From Chloroflexota bacterium (lineage in GTDB: Bacteria; Chloroflexota; Dehalococcoidia; Bin125), in NCBI GenBank assembly GCA_026707145.1, contig JAPOXK010000021.1, forward strand, positions 105,588-169,587: a stretch of 64,000 bases of DNA, given 5' to 3'. The notes under the pieces were generated by a model. The model worked only from the letters and a program-made list of their open reading frames with translations, did no database searches and was not told where the DNA came from. Position 1 is the stretch's first letter. Each line of letters opens with the position of its first letter. Below, in pieces: positions 35,795 through 44,567 of the stretch. The position numbers were made by a program, and so were the translations under genes.

Positions 35795-37096
35795 TCAGTC
35801 TAAGGGCTGATCCCAGTCCAGCATGATCACCGTGGTGTCTTCGCCGGGATCGATCTGAGATCGGTCTTCTGGGCAGATCGCCAGCCCGTTGGCTCGCGCC
35901 ATCGACGTCAGGACTCCCGATCCTTGGGGCCCCGTCAGCCGTGCGTGCCAGCGACTGTCTTCTCCCATCCGCACGGTCGCTCGCGCGTACACTCGGCGCC
36001 CATCCGTGTTCACGATCGCTTCGTCTGCCACCGCCTGCAGCAGCGGCCGGGCCTTGGGTGTTCGCCCCAGCATCTTGTGAATCACTGGTCTCCCGAACAA
36101 CTCGAAAGCCAGCAGCGACGATACTGGATTGCCCGGCAGGCCGATGTGCGGTACTCGGCGTCCGTCCGGCGCCGCGAACGTTCCAAACGCCAGCGGTTTT
36201 CCCGGCTTCATCCGCACCGTCCAAAAGTCGATCGTTCCTTCTCGCGCCAAGACCTCCTTCACCACGTCGAAGTCACCGCGCGATACGCCCGCGGACGTCA
36301 CCACTAGGTCGGCCGATAGTGCTTCCTGGATTTTGGCCGTAAGGGCGTCAACGGTGTCCTTCGCGATCCCCAGCCGCAGCGCGATCCCGCCGTACTCTTC
36401 CACCAACGCGGCCAGCCCGGGGGCATTGCTGTCGTAGATCTTGCCGGGCGCCGGCGGTTGGCCCGGCTGGAGCAGCTCATCTCCCGTCGAGAGCACAGCG
36501 ACGCGCGGTCGTCGGATCACCGTGACCGCGCTGGTCCCCATTGATGCCAGCACTGCTATCTGTGCTCCCCGCAGCAGCGTGCCCTTTTGCAGGATCGTTT
36601 CTCCGGCGCGTACGTCCTCGCCTCGTCGTCGGATGTTGGCGCCGGGCTTCGCTTCTTTCATCACCCCGACCGATCTGATCGCCTCGTGCGTCTGACCGGG
36701 TGCGCGCAGCCCTTCCTCGTCGCTTTCTTCGAACGGCACAATACTGTCCGCTCCCTCGGGGATCGGCGCGCCCGTCATAATCCGCACCGCTTCCCCTGCT
36801 CCCACGATCCCTTCGAAGAGGTAGCCGGCTGCGAGTTCGCCCACCACCGACAGCCGCGCGACCTCCGCCTCGCTCGCTCCGGCGGTGTCGGCCGCGCGCA
36901 CCGCGTATCCGTCCATCGCCGTGTTGTCGAGCGGCGGGATGTCGAACGGCGCCTGCACGTCCTCCGCCAGTATTTGGCCGTGCGCTTCTTCTAGGGCTTG
37001 CCGTTCAGGGGGAAGTCCTTCACATAGATCGAGGATCCGCGCCAGCGCCTCCTCGACCGGCAGCATCTCCGTAGGCGGCACGAATCGTTGCGGCAT
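35795..37096 (-). CDS. moeA: Molybdopterin molybdenumtransferase MoeA
   Basis: MoeA inserts molybdenum into adenylylated molybdopterin. The 433-residue protein has the MoeA N-terminal domains (DIPPLDNTAMDGYAVRA, IMTGAPIPEGADSIVP), the MogA-like domain (VLSTGDELLQPG, SAGVSRGDFDVV, GKPLAFG, GLPGNPVSSLLAFELF) and the C-terminal beta-barrel domain. No other cofactor gene is nearby. It follows the solo AsnC-type domain by 27 nt on the same strand. Confidence 0.96.
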   Translation of the reverse strand: MPQRFVPPTEMLPVEEALARILDLCEGLPPERQALEEAHGQILAEDVQAPFDIPPLDNTAMDGYAVRAADTAGASEAEVARLSVVGELAAGYLFEGIVGAGEAVRIMTGAPIPEGADSIVPFEESDEEGLRAPGQTHEAIRSVGVMKEAKPGANIRRRGEDVRAGETILQKGTLLRGAQIAVLASMGTSAVTVIRRPRVAVLSTGDELLQPGQPPAPGKIYDSNAPGLAALVEEYGGIALRLGIAKDTVDALTAKIQEALSADLVVTSAGVSRGDFDVVKEVLAREGTIDFWTVRMKPGKPLAFGTFAAPDGRRVPHIGLPGNPVSSLLAFELFGRPVIHKMLGRTPKARPLLQAVADEAIVNTDGRRVYARATVRMGEDSRWHARLTGPQGSGVLTSMARANGLAICPEDRSQIDPGEDTTVIMLDWDQPLD

Positions 37097-37123
37097 AACC
37101 TCCTCGATCGTGTGCTTCGGGCG

Positions 37124-37375
37124 TCAGTTCAGCTGCACCGTCAGACAGGTCGTTGTGCGCTTGACGCCGCTCACCGTCTGGATTCCCTCGGTTATGCAGC
37201 GCCCGAGCTTGTTAAGGTCGTCGGCTTCGAGGAGGCAGATCACGTCGTAGGGACCGGTGACCGTGTCGACGCCTACGATCTGCGCTTCGGGATGTGTGAG
37301 CTGGGTCAGTGAGTTGCTCACACTCTTCGCTTCACCCACCTCGGCCTCGATCAGTACGTAGCTTTTCACTGCCAT
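37124..37375 (-). CDS. Stand-alone Lrp/AsnC ligand-binding (RAM) domain protein
   Basis: This 83-residue protein is just the C-terminal sensor domain of Lrp/AsnC regulators: a beta strand (SYVLIEAEVG), a helix (SVSNSLTQL), IVGVDTVTGPYDVICLLEAD and the C-terminal strand. No DNA-binding helix-turn-helix is present, and there is a stop-free but non-homologous frame upstream. ATG 37375 has GGGAG upstream. Such solo domains can bind amino acids or pair with full regulators. It is transcribed away from pheS. Confidence 0.88.
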   Translation of the reverse strand: MAVKSYVLIEAEVGEAKSVSNSLTQLTHPEAQIVGVDTVTGPYDVICLLEADDLNKLGRCITEGIQTVSGVKRTTTCLTVQLN

Positions 37376-37510
37376 GACCGCTCCCTTCCTACCGCTGTGC
37401 TCGCGTTCTGTGTCCGGAATCCTACCAAGCTCCCGTGTGCCAGGAAGCGGAAGCCGCTCCGATCGGACGCGATTGCCCTCATGGAAGAGCGTTTGTACGG
37501 TGATCACACC

Positions 37511-38509
37511 ATGGCCGACATTGATCTCGCCGCCGTTGAACGCCGTGCTCTTGACGAGCTCGCTGCCGCCTGTGACGCCGCCGCCGCTGCCGCTTGGCGC
37601 GCTCGCTACCTTGGCAAGAAAGGAGAGGTTACCCAGTTGCTCCGTGGCTTGGGCGTGCTTCCGGCTGATCGGCGCAAGCAAGCGGGCCAGACGGCCAACC
37701 GGCTGCGAGCCCTGCTACAGGAGGCGTTCGACCGCCGGCGGGCGCTGCTTGAGGCGTCCTCCCCGGCCCCTTCGGCGGCGATCGACGTTACGCTCCCCGC
37801 GCGGCCGCATCGGCAGGGCCATCTTCATCCGATCACGCTTACCCTCCGAGAGATCGAGCGCGCCTTCCGTGACATGGGCTTCGCTGTCGTCGAAGGACCG
37901 CAGGTCGAGTGGGACGAGTACAACTTCGAGCGACTACGCATTCCCGCCGATCACCCCGCGCGCGATATGTGGGACACGCTGTGGATCGATTACGAGCGAG
38001 ACGGTCGCTACCCAATGCTGCTGCGCACCCACACCTCGCCCATGCAGATCCGATACATTGAGCGCCACCGCCCTCCGATCCGCGTCATCGTCCCCGGCAC
38101 GTGCTATCGCTACGAGGCGACGGACGCTACCCATGAGTGGATGCTGACCCAAGTGGAAGGGCTCGTGATTGACGAAGGGATTAGCTTTGCCCACCTCAAG
38201 GGCACCCTTGAGGCCTTCGTTCACCGTCTTTTCGGTCCGGATGTCGAGGCACGCTTCCGCTGCGACTACTTCCCCTTCGTCGAGCCCGGTGCCGAGGTTG
38301 CTATCCGCTGGCGCGACGGGCGCTGGATCGAACTGCTGGGCGCCGGCATGGTTCATCCGGAGATCCTCGCCGCCACCGGCTACGATCCCGCGCGCTACAC
38401 CGGCTTTGCCTTCGGCATCGGCGTAGAGCGCACCGCCATGCTGCGCTACGGGATCGACGATATCCGCTACTTCTATGACAACGCGCTCGGCTTCCTTGAG
38501 CAGTTCTAG
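37511..38509 (+). CDS. pheS: Phenylalanine--tRNA ligase alpha subunit
   Basis: PheS carries the catalytic site of PheRS. An N-terminal coiled-coil domain (about 1-85, with RARYLGKKGEVTQLLRGL) binds tRNA-Phe. The class II motifs follow: IVPGTCYRYEATDATHEWM (motif 2) and GFAFGIGVERTAMLRYGI (motif 3). The length is 332. ATG 37511 gives the usual N-terminus; an in-frame ATG ten codons earlier is possible. pheT starts 6 nt after the stop. Confidence 0.96.
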   Translation: MADIDLAAVERRALDELAAACDAAAAAAWRARYLGKKGEVTQLLRGLGVLPADRRKQAGQTANRLRALLQEAFDRRRALLEASSPAPSAAIDVTLPARPHRQGHLHPITLTLREIERAFRDMGFAVVEGPQVEWDEYNFERLRIPADHPARDMWDTLWIDYERDGRYPMLLRTHTSPMQIRYIERHRPPIRVIVPGTCYRYEATDATHEWMLTQVEGLVIDEGISFAHLKGTLEAFVHRLFGPDVEARFRCDYFPFVEPGAEVAIRWRDGRWIELLGAGMVHPEILAATGYDPARYTGFAFGIGVERTAMLRYGIDDIRYFYDNALGFLEQF

Positions 38510-38515
38510 AGTCGT

Positions 38516-40933
38516 ATGAAGCTCTCTCTGCGCTGGCTCGCCGAATATGTCGATCTCAGACTTCCCCCTGAGGAATTGGCGCACCGTCTGACGATGGCGG
38601 GTGTGGAGGTCGAGGCGATCGAACAGGTCGCCGGCGACTGGGATCACGTCGTCGTTGGACGGGTGCAGGCGCTTGCCCCTCACCCGAACGCCGATCGTCT
38701 CCGCCTCGCCACCGTTGACGTCGGCGCGAGCGAGCCCTTCACGGTCGTCTGCGGCGCGCCCAACATCGCCGTTGGGCAGGTGGTTGCCTTCGCGCACGCA
38801 GGGGCGCGCCTGATCGATGCACGCTCCGGCAGCCCCCGCGTCCTCAAGCGCTCCAACATCCGCGGCGTCGAATCCGCCGGCATGGTTTGCTCCGATCGCG
38901 AGCTCGGTATCTCCGACGAGCACGAAGGGATCAAGGTGCTTTCTGAGGCTGCGACGGTCGGTACGCCCCTCGCCGCCGCGATCGGCGACACGATTTTTGA
39001 CTTCAGTCTCACGCCGAACCGGCCCGATCTCTTTTCCGCCCTGGGAATCGCGCGTGAGGTCGCCGCGCTGACCGCGGGCAGCGTACGCGAGCCCGAGCGC
39101 GGCTACCCCGCGGGTGAGCTGTCCGCAGAGGGAAGCATGGCGGTGACGATCGAGGCCCCAGACCTCTGTACGCGCTACGTGGCCACGCTTATTCGCGATG
39201 TGACCGTCGCGCCGTCACCGACCTGGCTCCGAGCTCGGCTCGAAGCGTCCGGGAGCCGCTCCATCAACAACGTGGTCGACGTTACCAATTATGTGATGCT
39301 TGAATTCGGCCAGCCCCTCCACGCTTTCGACTTCGGTAAGCTGCGCGGCGGCCGCATCGTCGTGCGGCGCGCCCGCGCCGACGAGCACGTGACCTTGATC
39401 GACGGATCCGAGCATGCGCTTCGCACCGACGATCTCGTCATCGCCGATGCGGAAGAAGCGGTGGCGGTTGCCGGCGTCATGGGTGATGCGGTCTCCGAGG
39501 TGTCGGACGCCACTTCCACAGTCCTCTTGGAATCTGCCACCTTCAGCGGCCCCAGCATCCGGCGTACGGCTGCTGCTCTCAAGTTGCGCACGGAGGCCTC
39601 CGCCCGATTCGAGAAAGGGCTCACGCCCGAGGTGGCACTCGAAGCCTCGCGACGCGCGACGAGGCTTCTCGTCGAGATCTGCGGCGGTACCGCTGCCGGC
39701 GTCGTCGACGCCTACCCGCAACCGCGCAGCCCCGTGTCGATCACGCTCACGCACGAGCGCCTCGCTCGTGTGCTTGGCAGCGAGTTGCCGCCCGAGCAGA
39801 TCGTGACGCCGCTAGAAGCGCTCGGTTTCACCGTCGATTTTCTGCCGGACGGCTATGCGGTGACTGCGCCGTACTGGCGCTCCGATGTGGGGATCGCCGA
39901 TGACGTGGTGGAAGAGGTCGCCCGGATCGTGGGTTATGATCGCCTGCCTAGCGCGCCGCTCCAGGGCGCGGTCCCCGATCCGGAGCCACAGCCGCTGCGC
40001 GATACCGGGGCGCGCCTGCGCGACGCGTTCGCCGCGGCCGGGCTGGCCGAGACGATCAACTACTCGCTCGTGAGCGCCGATGCCATCGCCAGCGTGCAGC
40101 CTCTCGCGACCATCACTGACCGCCCTCCCCTCGCCGTTCGCAATCCGATGAGTGAAGAGCGGAACGTTCTCCGGACGACGCTGCGGCCCGGTCTCCTCGA
40201 GAGCTTCGCCGGCAATCGCCGCCGCCAGCGTCACGCGATCGCACTCTTCGAGATCGGTCGCGTGTTCCATCCTCGTTCCGATGACCTTCCGCATGAGCGC
40301 ACGTTTGCGCTTGCCCTGCTCGGCGGGGCGGGGCTGAAAGCCGCCGTCCATGAAGGGAACGGGCCCGCGGCCGCTCTTGACTTCTTCGACGCTAAGGCGA
40401 TCGCCCAGTCCGTCGCCGCGGCGCTGCGCCTCATCTTCACCTACGAGGCTGCGGAGGATCCTGCCTTGGACGCGGGCCGCGCGGCCCGCGTGCTTGTCGA
40501 TGGCTCGGCGATCGGCTGTATCGGCCAAGTCGCGCCTGCGGTTGCGGCGCGCTTCGAGATCGAAGAGCCGGTCTACCTGATCGAGCTGGATGTCGACGCC
40601 CTCACAGAGGTGATCGCCGAGCGAGGGCCGCCGGGATTCACTCCGCCCAGCCGCTTCCCTGTGGTGGTAGAGGATCTCGCCGTTGTGGTGGACGAATCCG
40701 TGCCCGCAGCCGATGTCGAACGCCTCATCGCCCGCTCTCGGCTCGTCGAGCGCGTCGAGCTGTTCGACCTCTATCGCGGGACCCCGATCCCCGCGGGCAA
40801 GAAGTCGCTGGCTTTCTCGATCGACTATCGCGCGCCGGACCGGACGCTCACGGACGGGGATGTTGCCAAGGCGCGCAAGGGCGTCGTTAGACGGTTGGAG
40901 CGGGAACTCGGCGCCACCATCCGCGACGCTTAA
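38516..40933 (+). CDS. pheT: Phenylalanine--tRNA ligase beta subunit
   Basis: PheT is the 805-residue partner of PheS. The order is the tRNA-binding EMAP-like domain (about 40-150), B3/4 editing domain, B5 domain (about 400-475) and the C-terminal ferredoxin-fold anticodon-binding domain (FPVVVEDLAVVVDESVPAAD to the end). SLTPNRPDLFSALGIAREVAAL and RSINNVVDVTNYVMLEFGQP are family signatures. It ends 5 nt from the convergent rplT stop. Confidence 0.96.
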   Translation: MKLSLRWLAEYVDLRLPPEELAHRLTMAGVEVEAIEQVAGDWDHVVVGRVQALAPHPNADRLRLATVDVGASEPFTVVCGAPNIAVGQVVAFAHAGARLIDARSGSPRVLKRSNIRGVESAGMVCSDRELGISDEHEGIKVLSEAATVGTPLAAAIGDTIFDFSLTPNRPDLFSALGIAREVAALTAGSVREPERGYPAGELSAEGSMAVTIEAPDLCTRYVATLIRDVTVAPSPTWLRARLEASGSRSINNVVDVTNYVMLEFGQPLHAFDFGKLRGGRIVVRRARADEHVTLIDGSEHALRTDDLVIADAEEAVAVAGVMGDAVSEVSDATSTVLLESATFSGPSIRRTAAALKLRTEASARFEKGLTPEVALEASRRATRLLVEICGGTAAGVVDAYPQPRSPVSITLTHERLARVLGSELPPEQIVTPLEALGFTVDFLPDGYAVTAPYWRSDVGIADDVVEEVARIVGYDRLPSAPLQGAVPDPEPQPLRDTGARLRDAFAAAGLAETINYSLVSADAIASVQPLATITDRPPLAVRNPMSEERNVLRTTLRPGLLESFAGNRRRQRHAIALFEIGRVFHPRSDDLPHERTFALALLGGAGLKAAVHEGNGPAAALDFFDAKAIAQSVAAALRLIFTYEAAEDPALDAGRAARVLVDGSAIGCIGQVAPAVAARFEIEEPVYLIELDVDALTEVIAERGPPGFTPPSRFPVVVEDLAVVVDESVPAADVERLIARSRLVERVELFDLYRGTPIPAGKKSLAFSIDYRAPDRTLTDGDVAKARKGVVRRLERELGATIRDA

Positions 40934-40938
40934 CGGTC

Positions 40939-41304
40939 CTAACCGTCTGCGGCGAGCCCTGCCTTCGCCTGCGCGACGATCGTCGAGAAAACTTTTGGCT
41001 CTCGCACGGCGAGGTCCGCCAGCATCTTCCGGTCTACCTCGACATTGGCGCGGCGCAGGCCGTGCATGAGACTGCTGTAGCTCAATCCTTCTTGGCGCGC
41101 TGCAGCGTTGATGCGCTGGATCCACAGTCGGCGGAAATCGCCCTTGCGAGCGCGCCGGTCGCGTTTGGCGTAGGCCAGCGCGTGCAGCCGCGACTCGTTC
41201 GCCCGGCGGAAGATCCGGTGGCGTTGTCCACGGTGGCCCTTGGTAGTCGCCAGCACGCGCTTGTGCCGGCGGCGGTTCTGTGGCCCGCCTTTAACGCGCG
41301 GCAT
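40939..41304 (-). CDS. rplT: 50S ribosomal protein L20
   Basis: This 121-residue basic protein has the L20 pattern: RVKGGPQNRRRHKRVLATTKG, YAKRDRRARKGDFRRLWIQRINAAAR and a C-terminal domain with LMHGLRRANVEVDRKMLADLAV. L20 often represses its own operon by binding the leader; that leader would be the infC-rpmI region here. It is the last gene of infC-rpmI-rplT, 2 nt after rpmI. Confidence 0.98.
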   Translation of the reverse strand: MPRVKGGPQNRRRHKRVLATTKGHRGQRHRIFRRANESRLHALAYAKRDRRARKGDFRRLWIQRINAAARQEGLSYSSLMHGLRRANVEVDRKMLADLAVREPKVFSTIVAQAKAGLAADG

Positions 41305-41306
41305 CG

Positions 41307-41519
41307 CTAGCGCTTTCCTACCCCGGTGGGGATCAGCGCCTTGATCGTCTTGCGGAGGCGCGGGGTCGTCACTTCATGCATCTCCCGGATCGCATAGCGC
41401 TGGCGCTTGCTCTTTTTCGAGCGGTTGTGGCCGCGGTTTCCCTTCATGCGCATGACCTTGCCTCGGCCGGTCAGTCCGAACCGCTTTTTTGTTCCTCGGT
41501 GCGTCTTCTGTTTCGGCAT
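41307..41519 (-). CDS. rpmI: 50S ribosomal protein L35
   Basis: This 70-residue basic protein begins PKQKTHRGTKKRFGLTGRGK and contains RGHNRSKKSKRQRYAIRE, the L35 pattern. ATG 41519 lies 7 nt after the infC stop. Upstream in-frame sequence overlaps infC and is not homologous. Confidence 0.97.
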   Translation of the reverse strand: MPKQKTHRGTKKRFGLTGRGKVMRMKGNRGHNRSKKSKRQRYAIREMHEVTTPRLRKTIKALIPTGVGKR

Positions 41520-41526
41520 CGTGGCT

Positions 41527-42231
41527 CTATGGCGAGCCGCTTCCCACGGCGTCTGGGGATGCCTCAGCGACTTCGTCGCTGCCCGCCGCCCCATTGTCGG
41601 ACGGAATAGAGCCGTCGGTGGCGGCTTCTGCTGCGGCCGGGGCAGGACGCGGTGCCGAGGTGTCGGGCTCCTCGGCGCGCGCCCGCTCACGCTCCAGCGC
41701 TGCCGCTTTCACCTTGTCCTCGGCCACGATCACGCTCATGAAGCGACCCTCCATGCCGATCGGCTTCTCAACCAACAGGGGAATGCCGCGCTCTTCCAAG
41801 GCTTGCATCACTCGTCCGATGAGCCCCCGTCCGATCTCTGGATGCGTGATCTCGCGTCCCCGAAACATGACGGTGATCTTGAGCTTGTCGCCCTCTTCTA
41901 GCAACTTCTGTGCGGTGCGGGTCTTGAAGTCGATGTCGTGCTGGCCGATCTTCGGCTTCATCGTTACTTCCCGCAGCACGGCGTTCTTCTGTCGCTTGCG
42001 TCCTTCGTTGCGTCGCTTTGCTTGCTCGTACTTGAACTTGCCGTAGTCCAAGAACCGCACAACGGGTGGCGATGCTCCTGGTGCGACCTCCACCAGATCG
42101 AGACCACGCTCTTGGGCTTGTGCAAGGGCCTGGACCGTGGCGAGGATACCCATCTGCTCGCCGTCCTCGCCGATGACGCGGACCTCGGGGACTTGAATCT
42201 CCCGGTTGACCCGGTGTTCGCGAGTGGCCAG
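41527..42231 (-). CDS. infC: Translation initiation factor IF-3, apparent CTG start
   Basis: IF-3 keeps ribosomal subunits apart and rejects wrong start codons. The conserved N-terminal domain (HRVNREIQVPEVRVI, then ALAQAQERGLDLVEVAPGA) requires translation to begin upstream of the first in-frame ATG (42153). From the in-frame TGA ahead of this region to that ATG there is no ATG, GTG or TTG. Two consecutive CTG codons (42234 and 42231) follow a perfect AGGAGG (42238-42243); the second has ideal 6-nt spacing, so CTG 42231 is called. A 55-residue acidic, Ala/Pro-rich C-terminal tail extends past the usual end. The length is 234. Confidence 0.93.
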   Translation of the reverse strand: MATREHRVNREIQVPEVRVIGEDGEQMGILATVQALAQAQERGLDLVEVAPGASPPVVRFLDYGKFKYEQAKRRNEGRKRQKNAVLREVTMKPKIGQHDIDFKTRTAQKLLEEGDKLKITVMFRGREITHPEIGRGLIGRVMQALEERGIPLLVEKPIGMEGRFMSVIVAEDKVKAAALERERARAEEPDTSAPRPAPAAAEAATDGSIPSDNGAAGSDEVAEASPDAVGSGSP

Positions 42232-42237
42232 CAGCGC

Positions 42238-42243
42238 CCTCCT
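42238..42243 (-). promoter_or_regulatory. Strong Shine-Dalgarno that sets the infC start
   Basis: The minus strand reads AGGAGG, fully complementary to the 16S anti-SD core, followed after GCG by two CTG codons. It is the best such site in this part of the window and is the main argument for a non-standard infC start. Confidence 0.75.
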
Positions 42244-42290
42244 GTGTATACGGCTCCGTCAGCGATGAGATCGGTATAAACGCTCGCGCC

Positions 42291-42320
42291 ATGCTACCAA
42301 CGCCCGATTTTCGCGGTCAA
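42291..42320 (-). promoter_or_regulatory. Predicted sigma-70-type promoter for infC-rpmI-rplT
   Basis: The minus strand has TTGACC (42320-42315), an 18-nt spacer and TAGCAT (42296-42291). It lies about 50 nt upstream of the infC Shine-Dalgarno and downstream of the BCCP gene. This would separate ribosomal-protein expression from the carboxylase genes. Confidence 0.5.
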
Positions 42321-42409
42321 CCAACTGGGCACGGTGGGAATGAAGATCGCGTGGTCTCGGCGAGCCCGCAGCGGCGATCAGCGTGCTCTGCTCGGTCGCT
42401 TGCCCTGCC

Positions 42410-42934
42410 CTAATTCGCTCCTGCGCTGCCTAGTTCGATCGTCACGAGCGGTGCGCCTTGGTCAACGTTCGCGTCCACTGCTACGTGGACCGTCTTCACG
42501 ATCCCAGCTGTCGGCGACCGGATCTCGTTATTCATCTTCATCGCCTGAACCACCAGCAGGCTGTCGCGCTTGGCGACCACGTCTCCTGCCTGCACCAACA
42601 CTTCGACGACGACCCCAGTCATCGGCGACTGTACCGTCAACTCCCCTTCCTGCGCCTCCTCATCGCCGATCCCCCCTGCCCCGGCTCGGCGCTTCGTCAC
42701 TAGGAAGCTGTCCGCGCCGACAATGGTCCGCACCCCTTGCCCTTCCCGTTGCAACAGCACCTCCGTCGCGTGATGGTCGAGTATCAGCTCGTACAGCGGC
42801 CCCTCTCCGATCCGCTTCAGATCCACGCTGTGCTCGATGCCGTCGAGGACGAGCACTAGGCTGCCGCCGTCGGTCTCGCGGACTTCGACTTCGCGCGCCG
42901 CTTGTCCGACGGCCAGCGCTAGTTTCTTCGCCAT
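42410..42934 (-). CDS. Biotin carboxyl carrier protein domain protein
   Basis: This 174-residue protein ends in a biotinyl domain with the attachment lysine in VQAMKMNNEI and the usual flanking SPMTGVVVEVLVQAGDVV. The N-terminal 90 residues resemble the linker and BT-like region that joins biotin carboxylase to carrier in acyl-CoA carboxylases. It overlaps the biotin carboxylase 3' end by 16 nt. No carboxyltransferase gene is in the window, so the carboxylated substrate (acetyl-, propionyl-CoA or other) is unknown. Confidence 0.93.
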   Translation of the reverse strand: MAKKLALAVGQAAREVEVRETDGGSLVLVLDGIEHSVDLKRIGEGPLYELILDHHATEVLLQREGQGVRTIVGADSFLVTKRRAGAGGIGDEEAQEGELTVQSPMTGVVVEVLVQAGDVVAKRDSLLVVQAMKMNNEIRSPTAGIVKTVHVAVDANVDQGAPLVTIELGSAGAN

Positions 42935-44463
42935 CCCGCCACCAATCCTTGCTGCCCACGAGAACGTTGCACCCAGGGATCCGGACCTGCCACTGGACCG
43001 CCCTGATCCCTGCCCGGGGTGCCGGCGCTCGATCCGTTTCGCTGCAGGAAGCTGGCCGCCGCCAAGGCGGCGATATCGGTGTGGTCGGGCCGATCGTCGG
43101 TCGTGAGGTGCACCGTTCGTTCCACGTAGTCCGTATCGATTGCCCCCGCGATGAAGTTGGGGTCCTGCAGCATGGCGATGTGGAACGGCACGTTCGTCTG
43201 CAGACCGAGCAACCGGAACTCGGACAGGGCCCGCAGCATGCGCCTCCGCGCCTGCTCCCGGTCCAGCCCTCGCGCGATGATCTTCGCGAGCAGCGGGTCA
43301 TAGTGGACACCGACGATCATCCCGTCGTATAGACCGCTATCGACGCGGATCCCCGGCCCGGCCGGCTCGCGGTAGTGGTGCACGGTACCGGTGCTGGGCA
43401 GGAACCCCTGGTAGGGGTCTTCCGCGGCCACCCGGCACTCGATCGCCCAGCCGCGCATCGTTAAGTCGTTCTCCGTGAAGGTCAGCGGTTGCCCCGCCGC
43501 GACGCGCAGCTGCTCCGCCACCAAGTCGACCCGCCAGACCATTTCGGTCACTGGATGCTCGACCTGCAGCCTCGTGTTCATTTCCAAGAAGGCAAACTGG
43601 TCGTCGTCGAAGACCAGGCACTCCACCGTGCCCGCGTTCACGTAGTCACAGGCCTCCGCCACTTTGCGCGCCGCCTCCCGCATCCGCATCCGTAGCTCCG
43701 GAGTCATGGTCGGCGCCGGTGCCTCTTCGATCAGCTTCTGCCGGCGCCGCTGGATCGAGCACTCGCGCTCGCCGAGCGTGACGACCTGGCCTTGGCGATC
43801 GGCGATTAGCTGGATCTCGATATGGCGCACGGGGCGCAACAACTTCTCGACATAGATCGCGTCGTCGCCAAACGCCGCGCGCGCTTCTTGCTGCGCGTTC
43901 GCGATCGCGCGGGTCAGCTCCTCGGCGTCGTTGACTTCGCGGATCCCCTTGCCCCCACCTCCGGCCGAGGCTTTGATCAGGAGTGGATACCCGATTTCCC
44001 GCGCTACCCGCTCCGCTTCGGATGGGTCCCGTACCGGCTCGATCGTTCCTGGGATGAGCGGAACGCCCGCTGCTTGCAAGGTGCGACGGGCTTCGAGCTT
44101 GCTGCCCATCTTCTCCATCGCTGCCGGCGGCGGTCCGATGAAGACGAGACCGGCGTCGGTGCAGGCCTGCGCGAACTCCGCGTTCTCGGCTAGGAATCCG
44201 TAGCCTGGATGCACCGCCTCCGCTTGGGAGCGCCGAGCCGCGTCGAGGATTTTCTCGATCGCCAGGTAGCTCTCCGACGCTTCCGCTGGGCCGATCGTGT
44301 AGGCCTCGTCCGCGTAGCGGACATGCGGGGCTGCCTGATCGGCCTCCGAGCAGATCGCCACCGATTCCACGCCCAGATCGCGACAGCCTCGCACGACCCG
44401 CAATGCGATCTCGCCGCGGTTGGCGACCAGCACTTTGCGGAACGGAGGCGAAACATCCGTCAT
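42919..44463 (-). CDS. accC: Biotin carboxylase
   Basis: This enzyme carboxylates biotin on its carrier with ATP and bicarbonate. The order is the N-domain (KVLVANRGEIALRVVRGCRDLG), the ATP-grasp domain with SAGGGGKGIREV and GERECSIQRRRQKLIEEAPAP, MNTRLQVEHPVTEM, and the C-terminal lobe. The 514-residue length exceeds the 450 of E. coli AccC through a C-terminal tail of about 60 residues, as in acyl-CoA carboxylase alpha subunits. ATG 44463 matches the conserved N-terminus. The symbol is the generic one. Confidence 0.94.
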   Translation of the reverse strand: MTDVSPPFRKVLVANRGEIALRVVRGCRDLGVESVAICSEADQAAPHVRYADEAYTIGPAEASESYLAIEKILDAARRSQAEAVHPGYGFLAENAEFAQACTDAGLVFIGPPPAAMEKMGSKLEARRTLQAAGVPLIPGTIEPVRDPSEAERVAREIGYPLLIKASAGGGGKGIREVNDAEELTRAIANAQQEARAAFGDDAIYVEKLLRPVRHIEIQLIADRQGQVVTLGERECSIQRRRQKLIEEAPAPTMTPELRMRMREAARKVAEACDYVNAGTVECLVFDDDQFAFLEMNTRLQVEHPVTEMVWRVDLVAEQLRVAAGQPLTFTENDLTMRGWAIECRVAAEDPYQGFLPSTGTVHHYREPAGPGIRVDSGLYDGMIVGVHYDPLLAKIIARGLDREQARRRMLRALSEFRLLGLQTNVPFHIAMLQDPNFIAGAIDTDYVERTVHLTTDDRPDHTDIAALAAASFLQRNGSSAGTPGRDQGGPVAGPDPWVQRSRGQQGLVAGWRRN

Positions 44464-44567
44464 AGCGGGAAGCCTATACACGGATCGTGGATGTGTTCGC
44501 GATCATAGGGCACTCTGTGGTTGCAGGGCTGCGCCTGGTCGTTAAGCGCGTTACCGCGCTGTTGCGC

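Noticed and set aside
40926..40950. Bidirectional terminator between pheT and rplT
   Set aside because: Only a 5-bp inverted repeat (ACGGT/ACCGT) is seen at the junction, too weak to call.
39812..41125. 437-codon minus-strand frame across pheT and rplT
   Set aside because: Antisense to PheT and out of frame with L20; no family similarity.
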